Shown: positions 34,663 to 44,722 of the stretch, one piece after another
How the letters are laid out: each line of letters opens with the position of its first letter
How positions within the stretch are numbered: position 1 is the stretch's first letter
Source: Crotophaga sulcirostris
Taxonomy: Eukaryota; Chordata; Aves; Cuculiformes; Crotophagidae
Direction of reading: 5' to 3'
DNA length: 64,000 nt
Assembly (NCBI GenBank): GCA_013397455.1
Contig: VYZB01000219.1
Span: 1,051,403-1,115,402 of the forward strand
The notes under the pieces: generated by a model
What the model was told of the DNA's origin: nothing
The model's input: the letters and a program-made list of their open reading frames with translations, nothing else
Database searches by the model: none
Position numbers and translations under genes: made by a program

Positions 34663-35240
34663 ATAGAATCACAGAATCATGGAATGGTTTGGGTTCGAAG
34701 GGACCTTAAAGCCCATCCAGTTCCAACCCCCTGCCATGGGCAGGGACCCCTCCCACTGGATCAGGGGGATCAAAGCCTCATCCAACCTGGCCAGGAACAC
34801 CTCCAGGGATGGGGCAGTCAACACTTCTCTGGGAAACCTGGGCCAGGGCCTCCCCACCCTCACAGGAAAACATTTCTCCCTAAGATCTCATCTAAGATCC
34901 CTCTTGCAGCTGAAAACCATTCCCTTGTCCTGTCCCTACACTCCCTGACCAAGAGCCCCTCCCCAGCTTTCCTGGAGCCCCTTTCAGTACTGGAGACTGC
35001 TCTAAAGTCTCCCCACAGCCTTCTCTTCTCCAGGCAGAACAACCTCAACTCTCTCAGCCTGTCCTTGTACAGGAGGTGCTCCAGCCCTCAGATCATCTTC
35101 ATGGACTCCAGAACTGAATGCAGGATTCCAGGTGAGGTCTCATGACAGCTGAGGAGAGGGGCAGAATCCCCTTCCTCATCCTGCTGGTTACACTTTTTCT
35201 GATGCCTACCGTTGACTTTCTGGGCTGCAAGAGCTCTATT
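34663..35240 (-). mobile_element. CR1 LINE fragment, dominant subfamily, with internal deletion (copy 17)
   Basis: About 580 bp, with three tail units at the start (catagaatcacagaatcatgg). At ~35,103 it jumps from the complement of 'ATKMI' directly to the complement of 'FWSPQ', missing about 48 bp relative to copy 22, so the shared frameshift site is deleted. It extends to 'ctttctgggctgcaagagc', one of the more 5' points reached by any copy here. The TGA site is altered by a local change ('gatctcatctaagatccc'). Confidence 0.93.
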
Positions 35241-36712
35241 GATAATATGCAGAGAGACAGGCTTCCTTACCATGGTCTAATCACTGGGTCTTCTCACTAT
35301 CAGTCACCTCCTTCTCCATTAACAAGACTCAAACTAGACGGGCTCTACACTCCCTTTAAGCTTTGTTTTTCTCTGAGTCTCTCTCTCACTGTGTTGATCA
35401 AAGCTCTGTCTAGCATTGTTTTCTGGTATCCAAGCCACGGCACCCTAAGGGGGTTGGGGTTAGAGCCCTGTCCTATCTGCACCTCCATCTCTCCTGAGGA
35501 AGCCTGCTTGTGGGAATAGGAGAACAGCTGCCCTGAATGTGCATGAGGGTGCATCCTGTCTCTTGGCTTTGACACAGACTGGTCCTGGAAAATGCTGAGG
35601 AAGGATTTGTGAAGAGGGTAAGCCAACAGTTAGGGCTTCCCTGATTATACCTTCCAGCAGTGACAAGCAAGCTTCTGTTTAAAAGCTTCCCAAGCCAGAG
35701 ATTGCATCTGGTTCTTTGTTTTGAATTCCCTGATGGATCTGTGTGCTGTAATTTATATAACTACTTCCTGGGCTCACTTGTGCAGGAATGCAAGGTCCTG
35801 TAATCCCCAATGCCATGTGTCAGTGGGATTCCAGAGCTGTGGAAAAGGGTTTTGCATGCGTTAGTCTTTCTGCTCCATCATTTCATTTTATGTCCCTAGT
35901 TGTTCCTCAATGCTTACCAGGTAAAACCCATTCCCAAGTCAGCATCTGCCTTGCTTTTAGACAGATCTCATTTGCTCAGGTGCTTCCCTGCAAAAGTGGT
36001 TTCATGTCCCTGCTCGCTGCCATCTTCCTCCTCTCCTCCACTTCTGCTTCTGTTAAGTGCTTTGGAGATCAGAACACCAAGACTGCAAGAGCTGCTTGGG
36101 ATGTGAGTGCCACAGAGATTTACACTAGGATAGAGGAATGTTTTTTTAATGACCCAGACCCAGGAACACAACCTTGGCTTGAGCTCTTCTGCCACCAAAC
36201 CTGCTGACGGAACTTGCTCCACTGTTCTTTCGAAGCCAGATAATAAGAAGCACCTAACCTGTTTTTAGTCATTTCTTCTCCTCCATCCAACAGTGGAAGC
36301 CTTGGAAGTGCTTTGGGAGGTCCTGTGCCCAACCCTGTGGCCCATCCTGTCTGGAACAATGCGCAACAGGGATATGAAAAGCATCACAGTTTATAAGGAG
36401 GCAAAGTACAATCCTGGCGGTGAGCATAGCCATTGTGCTCCACCGTCTCCCAGTGTTTCACTTTGAAATGCTAATGTTCTTTTAAAGTAGGTAATTTTCA
36501 TGTAACTTCTCTCTACAGGACTCAAAGAAGGTGTTTATTACAATCCTGCCTGTCCTGAGGCACAGCTAATGAATTACAGAGCCTTTCCCTGACCAAAATC
36601 CAGCCTGGCTACTTGGCATTAGAACCGTTCCCAGCCTCAGTGGGAGCAAGGATGGCTGAGGTTTGTGCCGTGCATGACCTGGGGAGGGGTTAGGTGCAGT
36701 TCCCACATCATT
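35241..36712. other. Single-copy DNA, no gene recognised
   Basis: Frames of up to 139 codons (35,788-36,207, plus) without recognisable domains. No repeat identified. Confidence 0.45.
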
Positions 36713-37155
36713 ATAGAATCATAGAATAGTTTGGTTGGAAGGGACCACAACGTTCCAATGCCCCTGCCATGGGCAGAGACACCTCCCACTGGATTAGGGT
36801 GCCCAAAGCCCCATCCAGCCGGGACTGGATCATCTCTAGGGACGGGGAAGCCACCACTTCTCTGGGACACCTGGACCAGGGCCTCCCTACCCTCACAGCA
36901 AAACATTTCTCCCTAAGATCTCATCTCAATCTCCTCTCTTGCAGATGAAAATCCTTCCCCCTCATCCTATCCCTGCACTCCCTGACCAAGAGCCCCTCCC
37001 CAGCTTTCCTGGAGCCCCTTTCAGTACTGGAGGCTGCTCTAAGGTCTCCCCACAGCCTTCTGTTCTCCAGGCTGAACAACCCCAACTCTCTCAGCCTGTC
37101 CTTGTAAAGGAGGCGCTTCAGCTCTCGGACCATCTCCATGGCCTCCTCTGACCAT
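36713..37155 (-). mobile_element. CR1 LINE fragment, dominant subfamily (copy 18)
   Basis: Two tail octamers (atagaatcatagaatag), then the complement of VGRPWSRCPREVVASPSLEM and, further 5', of [20 protein letters not shown]. The one-base deletion is present (atggcctcctctg). The 'LIQWEVSLP' part is modified (ggattagggtgccc). It ends where 'ctctgaccatggcctc' replaces the expected sequence. Confidence 0.94.
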
Positions 37156-39164
37156 GGCCTCCCTCTTCCTGGGACCCTTCTCTGCACCATGAGTCCTTGA
37201 ACATCACTAACATCTGTGCACGTCTGGACAGCTGAGCATGGGCAAGGGAAAGGGGGCTGCCTGCCTACCCTGGGTACAATAACAGCTGCCCTCATCCCTC
37301 CTTACCCCTCAGACTGCCATCCCAGTGTGCTGCAGGGCTGGCATGATGCCTTTCCACCGAACACTACAGTGCGTGGCCCTGACGTGTCAAGGCACCAGCA
37401 AGAGAGCTGGGAGAGAAGGAATAGAACCAGCCAAACCCCAGACTTTGGGAGCAATGGGAGCCTGCCCAACCTGCAGCCTGGGGGTTTTCACTGGCCTGTG
37501 CCTCCTGCAAGTCCACACTCCTGCCGCCAGCCCCAGAGCTACAGTGTCGCGGTTGCTGCTTTTTACTTCATTGCAAAACCAGGATTTGCAGGCTTGGGAA
37601 ACCGGGCAGAGAGGTGTCAGTGACTGCATCACAGTCCTGCCTGCTGGCTGGCATGAGCTGCTGGGTCCCCATATAACAGCCACATCGATGCTTTGTGCAC
37701 AACAGCAGCCCTGTCCACGTGTGCAGCAATCAGTGTCGATCAGAGCATCCCCAGAGCAGCCTGCAGAATCCCAGGTAATATTTTTAACCAGCATCCTAAA
37801 AGCCAGCTTTCCATGAGCGACACGCACCGGCCTCATCTGAATATTGTTTTTCCTGGGGGTGTTGGGCATGCCAGGAATGTGTCAGAGGCAGGCCTCTAAG
37901 CATGCTGGGTAATGTTTGTCCGTAAGCATCTGGAGTCAATCTGCCTCGGAGCTGCTCAGCAGGGCACTTATTCACCCAGCAAGGGCTTGAGAAGGAGCTT
38001 CAGTAGCCAGGGTGGAGTGCGGCTCTACTGGGCCTGGCCGGCTGGGGAGGCACCGACGAGGCTTGGGCCATGCAAAGCACCAGCCGCAGGCTCCCCAGTG
38101 GCATGGGGGATCAAAAACAGAGGGAAAATGAGATTATTTGGAAAGGCGGTGTCCTGCAAGCACCCTGCTTTGAAGGGCCACTCCCAAACCTATAAGAGGA
38201 GTGATGAAATCCGGTCGGTGCGCAGCAGCCCAGCAGCTGTCTCAGCAGCAGGGATGAAGGCTTGGGGAAGGAGGATGCTAACATGGTAGGAGCTGAGGTT
38301 TGCACACCCAGTCCTGCCGTGCACAGTGAATCTGATGGTGTTTCCCACCCCATGCATCGTCGGGCTTCGAGGGGCAGCACAGGGGTGTGGGGCTAAGGCT
38401 GCTCTCCCTTTCCTGGAGCAGAGCTGATCCCCATCCCTGCATCGCCGGCAGCATGAGGAGAGCTTTCTAGATGACTTGGCATGCTGTCCCATTAATAATA
38501 GAAAGCGGGGCTGCCTGGATTCTGCGTTCTGGTGTGAATTATGCGCACAAAATACAATTTGCTTTGCTAATGGTTTTTGCCGTTTTGGTGCTGGGGAACT
38601 TTTCAGAAATCATTACCATGTGCTCGGCTCTTTATATTTTTCTCTCTCTTCTCAGGCAATTTGTCAGAAGGGATTTTTTGACAATTTCACTGAACCATGC
38701 TTGAGAGCGGGTTAACCCCTCAAGAGCTTAGTGCAGATCCCTCTCCTTTCTATGGGCTCAGACTGGTTTGCTGCTGCCTTTGTTAGGGGCCGTGGAAGGT
38801 GGATGGATGGGTAGCTATCCATTCTTGGGGCTCCTCATTCAAAATCCTCTTTGACATCCCCTGCACATCCAAATTCTCAGTTCGCCAGATAATGAGAGTC
38901 TCTCCATTCCTCAGGGACACCTAAACAACAGGATAATTGCAGCAATATTGTTAGGGATGTCTCCAAAGCACTGAACCGTGAAGCATCCCTGAGCTAGGTA
39001 TGTGCTGCCAGCGTTTCCCAGGCAAGGGCTGGGCTCCTGAGCACAGGTTGCCCCAGCTCCTTGGGGAGGTTGGCTCTGGGCCACATGCAGGAGCATAACT
39101 CCCCAGTTCTCATCCCAAAAATCCCTCTAATGGACCATGCACGTGTCCAAGAGATTCTTTTTAA
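37156..39164. other. Single-copy DNA with a possible conserved block
   Basis: 37,200-38,450 is GC-richer with overlapping chance frames (up to 163 codons) on both strands. 38,500-38,705 is high-complexity and AT-rich and includes a splice-acceptor-like pyrimidine tract (ttctctctcttctcag), but the downstream frame stops after 15 codons. Confidence 0.4.
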
Positions 39165-39230
39165 TCATAGAATAGAATCATTAAGCTTGGAAAAGACCTC
39201 CAAGATCATCAAGTTGAAACATCAGAGAGA
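39165..39230 (-). mobile_element. CR1 LINE 3' tip (copy 19a)
   Basis: A 65-bp terminal piece: 'atcatagaatagaatcattaagc', 'ttggaaaagacctccaagatc', 'atcaagttgaaacatcag' (quoted in parts). It lies 67 bp from copy 19b in the same orientation but carries a different tail type, so it is a separate insertion. Confidence 0.82.
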
Positions 39231-39296
39231 GTGAAAAGATGTAGAGTGCCAGAGTGGAAATCGGCCTTCAGAGAGCTGAAATGGAAAAGGCTTTTC

Positions 39297-39697
39297 AGTA
39301 TCACAGTATCACAAGGTTGGAAAGGACCTTTGAGATCATCGAGTCCAACCTATAACCCAATACTAACACTAACACCAACACCAACCCATCATCTAAACCA
39401 TGACACTGAGTGCCTCATCCAAGATCCTCTTAAACAGGACACCACCACCTCCTCGGGCAGTGCATTCCAATGGCCAATCACCCTTTCAGTGAAGAATTTT
39501 TTCCTAATATCAAGCCTAAACCTCCCCTGACCAAGCTTGAGTCCATGTCCTCTTGTTCTGTCACTGGTCACCTGTGAGAAGAGACCAAGCCCTGCCTGAC
39601 TACAACCTCCTTTTAGGTAGTTGTAGAGAGCAATAAGGTCTCCCCTGAGCCTCCTCTTCTCCAGGCTAAACAGCCCAAGCTCCCTAAGTCACTCCTA
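39297..39697 (-). mobile_element. CR1 LINE fragment, CAGTATCA-tailed subfamily (copy 19b)
   Basis: The tail is (TCACAGTATC)n rather than ATTCTATG. The complement gives [20 protein letters not shown] and [20 protein letters not shown] in one open frame (39,389-39,571). The element reaches the complement of '[15 protein letters not shown]'. It contains a local CACTAA/CACCAA expansion (39,361-39,387). Confidence 0.92.
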
Positions 39698-41984
39698 CGG
39701 TCTCAGACACATTCAGGGCTTCACTGCTTCGTGCAGAAGCAGGTTGTTCCCCTTGGGAACCTACAGGCCGCTCCACGTGCTGAAGGGTGTGATGAGGATG
39801 GAGGTGGCTGGGAAGGGAATGGGTTGCTGCAAGCCTTTGGGTGCCTTGATGGTCCATCTGTGAGATGCAGCATCTGCTCTTCAAAGAGCCCAGGACAGAG
39901 CAGCTGGGAATGCTGGTACCCTATGTGCTACATGTGATTCTCCATCATGGAAAGAAGCGAGGATTTCACCTGTATTTGCCTGATAATTAAACAGTTGCAT
40001 TGCAAGTTTTCTGTCACGCAGCTCATGCTGCTGAGGATGCTCTTCCAGAGCTGCAGCTGGGGTTTATGCAGCCAGTGCCACTGTCATTTTAGAAGAGGTT
40101 GGTCTCTGCCACCACCTCCTCTACTTTACTGAAAGCGTGGTGCGGGGAAATATGCTGGGAATCTTCCTCAGGCCCTGGCCTATGTCTGCAGGAGCCGTGT
40201 TCCAACATGAATTTCCTTCGAGCGCAAGTGGGCACTAAAGCCCGTATACCCTGCCAAATTTATTTGCATCCATAGTACCGTTGTCAAATTTTGCAAGCTA
40301 AGCAGCAGAGCTTGGACAGGTTTTGAATAACAAGAGTACATCCCCAGGAGGATGCAGATCTTGGAACAGGCAGTGGTCTGCAATGGGGACGCCTCCAGCC
40401 TCAGAACTGCTGCATCTTTGATGATGCTATTTTTAGGTGTGGGTGTGCTTTACCTGAGCTGGGCTATTAGCCACTGTGTGGTGGTCAGAGGTTGGTTTGG
40501 CAGATTCCCTCCTGCTGCCTGAATTCCCATCTTGTCTAGCTTGCTGCAACATTTTTCCTCCCTAAGGCTGTTGCAGAGCCTCTGCAGACAGAGTTGCCAT
40601 GCTCTGCCCCACTGCTCCTGTGCCAGTCTACAAAGGGCTCCTCCAAGATGAGAGCATCTTTCATTATCACTCATTATTTGGATTATTTCTGTCACCTAGC
40701 AAGCTTATTTTCAAATAAGAAATGAATGCTGTTAGTTTGGGTATTGATTGCTGAAGCCTTCCCGTTGAGCGATGTTTATCATCGCCAGTGGGTGCTGCCA
40801 GGCACAAGGTCTATTAATTGTTTCAGTAATTTCTGCCCTGTTGGGAACTGGACTGAGATGTGCTGGTTTGTGTGTGCTCAACCACTGGGACTGCTGCAAG
40901 GTGAAGCACCGACATTTGTCCTTGCAGATCCTTGAAACCCTGTGTCCTGCATGGCTCCTCATGGGTAATTGCTAATGGATCCAGCTCGGCCACCACCTCC
41001 ATGGTGGGTTAATTGCTTGGATTTCTGCTGAGCTGAATACGCTCCGCTTACCTGAAGATGCAATGTATTTATTTTACAGTATCTTTTCTGATTACCTATT
41101 ATTGTATCAAGTGTCCTTTTCATTTGTGTACTTCATAATCTCAATATCGTTGGAGATTCAGCCCTTGAAAGTCCCTCTGGTAACTCAGGAGCTGTGCAAA
41201 GCCAGGCATATCTAAAGAAGCGCCTGCTGGACTGCAGTGTGATGGTGAGCTGCCCAATATACCACCAGATAAGCCTGCCCTATCTCAGCATCTGCAGCTC
41301 TCTCAGCTCCCTCCATCCCGCACTACCATCTCACCGCGTTCCCATTACAAATTAATCGGTTAACCTCTCTCTGATCACAGCTACATTCATGAAAACGAGT
41401 CCATGACACACAAATTTCAATTTGTAACCCTATCAGAGCAGCTTTTCTGATACCACTGAGGACACGAATCTTGGCAGTTAAATGAGCTGGGAAGCCTATC
41501 ACTTCATGAAAGCATCTAAATATCTGTAATGTCACTTCACTACAGCATCACTTTCTGAAGTGAACTACATCTCTGCGATGTCAGCTCTGGGAGGACAAAT
41601 TGTATGCTTCTTTGTTTCTGAACTCATTTCTTAGAGATGGTTGATGCCTATTTTTCAGGATTTGCTGGGGCCTGTTGCACCTACCACCCCTGTGTTTGAT
41701 CCCTCTGATGAAACGCCAACAGCCTTTTGCAGCTTCTGAGCCCCAGTGGGCTGAGCTGTCCCAGATACCCTTTGGGAAGCCGGGGACTTCCCTCCTCCAA
41801 TGAGCAATGTGAATATCAATCAGGGCGCCCGGCTTGTTGAAAGACTCACCCAAATCAATCAACTCAAAGGTTTCAAACACATAGTTAAAGGCCAAATATC
41901 TCTTCAAATCTTAAGTAAAATAGGCTGGATTGAATCCTTGGAAGATCACCTGGGCTAAAGAAACTCATCAAGCTGGTTAACACT
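39698..41984. other. Single-copy DNA with possible conserved blocks
   Basis: AT-rich stretches at 40,690-40,830, 41,030-41,180 and 41,325-41,530 are high-complexity and regulatory-looking. No recognised exon. Confidence 0.4.
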
Positions 41985-42203
41985 AGAATGTCCTGAGTTG
42001 GAATGTCCTGAGTTAGAAGGGACCCACAAGGATCATTGAGTCCAACTCCTGTCCCTGCACAGGACAACCCCGACATTCACACTGTGGGTCTGAGGGCATT
42101 GGCCAAATGCTTCTGGAATATTGTCAGGCTATGACTGCTTCCCTGGGGTGCTGTTCCAGTGTTCCACCACCCTCTGGATGAAGAACATAACCAGTAGGTT
42201 TCT
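41985..42203 (-). mobile_element. CR1 LINE fragment, GAATGTCCTGAGTT-tailed subfamily (copy 20)
   Basis: The tail has two copies of 'gaatgtcctgagtt', followed by 'agaagggacccacaaggatc', 'attgagtccaactcctgtcc', 'ctgcacaggacaacccc' and 'gttccagtgttccaccacc'. It is distinct from the other subfamilies here. A T13 run at 42,232-42,244 lies just beyond the match. Confidence 0.88.
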
Positions 42204-44296
42204 GGGCAGCTCATGATGCCAAAAATATTGATTTTTTTTTTTTTATGTGAAAAGATAAAATGATTTGAAATGTGCTAAACCTTTACATTAAACTGAAGTA
42301 ATTCACAGGTCTGCCCCTGAGCACTACTGTTGCCTATATCCCATAACTAAAATCTCACAAAGGAAGTGGGGGAGTCGCTGTCAAAGTTGTCAATACTTGC
42401 TGTGAGTATCCCTGTGCTACGGCTGTCCTGGAGAACACACCACACCACAGCACGCTTTAGGCTGGATTCAAACTCAAAGCAATCTTCTGACCCATTTTCA
42501 TATCCTTTTGCTTCAGTCCATCTCTGCATTATCCCACCACACCGCAAGGGTTGTGGGTGGGAGAAGAACCCAAGGATTCTGCTGTTTTTCTGCAGGTTGC
42601 AGATCAACTTTTTCACATTGCAGACACATTTGTGTCTGTATCCTTGGTCTGCAGAACAGTTTCCACAGCTTACTGCAAAGCTGAGGTGATGCTCATATTC
42701 CTGGAGACAAGAGTGCATGTATTCCTTTGCACATGCAGTTGGGGCATAGGGTCAAGGGACCCTCTTATTGCACCAGCTCTTTGTCAGATGATGCTGATTA
42801 TGACACCTCTGCCTCCACCTGTTCCTACCTCCTCAGATTCCTCCTTGTTTCTTCCTTGCTGTCTTCTCAGCCCACTTCTTTTAAGCACATGTTCATCTCC
42901 TGTGTCACTTAACTTTGACCACCAAGTCTGTGTTGCTGAGCACCACCCCTTGTCACTCCTTTAAATTTGCTGCTCCTTGGTGCCTGGCTGCCCAGCCTGC
43001 TACAGCTACCTAACCCCAGGTCTTCATTAATTTGCGTGAAGCACCTGAAAGTGGACCAGTTTCTACCCACCCATCCTTCTCCCTCTCTGCAGCATTTTTT
43101 CCTCTAACCTGCTGGAGGCTCCTCCAGCCCTGGCTCCCCGAGGTACCTATGAGTGTCAGCCCACTGCCCTCTGCCAAGCAGCTGCTTCCACCCGTCCTGA
43201 CCCTCTGCCCACGAGCTGCTGAGCTGCGCAGTCCGGCGTTTGTCATTTAACATCTTGATTACTGTCACTTCTGTGATCTTGAGAGTTGCTCCTGGCCACG
43301 TCCCACTCCGTGTGGTTTCTGCCGCGTGCTTCATGACCTAAATGGGCAGAGATATTCACACCAGGGAGTACGGGAACAGCCCTATGGACTCAGAGCAAAG
43401 CTTCCTCTGGCCAGGCAGCAACCAGGAGTGGGTGATTAGGGCAGAATGTGAGATATAGAAGTGATCCCTCCTTTGGCCAACTCAACCCAGCTGTCCCAGG
43501 TTTGTCACACTGAAGGTTATTCCAGAGAACTGTGTTTGATGGCTGCTGACAGAGCTGCTCACTGTGAGTGCCTGAACACATTTGATGGCAATGAGCTCCT
43601 CAATGCGATAATGTGCCATAGGAGAAGGTACTTCCTTTTGTTTGTCTTAAATGAGTTGCAGGATAATTTCATTTTGTTTGTACATAATGAGAAGTCGTGA
43701 ATAATCACTCAGTAATCACTTTCCCTGTGCTAGTCATGGCTTTACAGAACTCTAATCACATCCCTCTTTAGTCATCTTTGTTCAAGGCCAGAGCTCTTAT
43801 TATTTAGTGTACTGACAAGAAAACATCTATTCTTCCAGCTGGGGATGATGCCCCCCTTGTTCCCTCGCTCCCTGATGATCCCACAGCCACTGCATCCTTG
43901 GGATGCACCTACCCACAGTGCTTTTCCCATTTCACCCCAGGTCTGACCCCATCAGCCACCCTGAGATGTTGTAGGTTCAGCAAAACTCTGCTCTGGGATA
44001 GAGTTCCCTGGTTGGGATAATCAGAGCTGACCCTGGGATGTTTGCCCTCAGCTTGTGTCCACCATCAGGAGGGACCTGTGCCCAAGCAGAGCTGCAGAGC
44101 TTGATCCCAGAAGCCGTGTCTCAGGAGGAGCATGATGTCAGAACAGGACATGACATGTTGCCAGGCACCATCATATCCAACAGCGTTGCCTTCACAGCCA
44201 CTTCTTATGGAAGACTTCACCCCCCGACTTTCACCCAGACACCACCAGCTCCCACAACCAGACAAGGCAGCATGGGAGGGTATCGCTCCAGCCACA
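42204..44296. other. Single-copy DNA, no gene recognised
   Basis: Pyrimidine-rich around 42,790-43,140. Frames of up to 137 codons without recognisable domains. No repeat identified other than the T run noted for copy 20. Confidence 0.45.
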
Positions 44297-44722
44297 GAAT
44301 CATAAAATCATTAAAGTTGGAAAATCCCTCTAAGCTCATCCAGTCCAACCATCAGCCCAACCCCACTGTGCCTGCTAAACCATGTCCCCAAGTGCCACAG
44401 CCACAGGGTTCTTGAACCCCTCCAGGGATGGAGACTCCACCACTGCCCTGGGCAGGCTCTGCCAGGGCTTCAGCACCCTTTCAGTAAAGAAGTTTTCCCG
44501 ATATCCTATCTAAACCTCCCCTGGCACAGCTTGAGGCTGTTTCCTCTCATCCCATCACCTGTCACTTGGGAGAAGAGCCCAGCACCCACCTCACCACAAC
44601 CTCCTATCCAGGAGCTGCAGAGAGCGATGAGGTCTCCCCTCAGCCTCCTCTTCTCCAGGCTAAAGTGCCCCAGGTCCCTCAGCTGCTCCTCATAAGACTT
44701 GTTCTCCAGATCCTTCAGTTTT
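44297..44722 (-). mobile_element. CR1 LINE fragment, second subfamily (copy 21)
   Basis: Tail 'cagaatcataaaatcattaaag'. The complement covers ORF2 from '[20 protein letters not shown]' through 'GDLIALCSS' and '[20 protein letters not shown]' to the 3' end. The GRFRLDIRK equivalent has a stop in this copy, through an independent change. It ends near 'ttgttctccagatccttcag'. Confidence 0.93.

Noticed and set aside
37325..37869. Frames of 163 (plus) and 160 (minus) codons overlapping
   Set aside because: Opposing frames in GC-rich DNA, no recognisable protein and no coding-type pattern.
38640..38704. Polypyrimidine-AG as an exon boundary
   Set aside because: Downstream frame stops within 15 codons and no donor with a matching frame is evident; kept only as a low-interest note.
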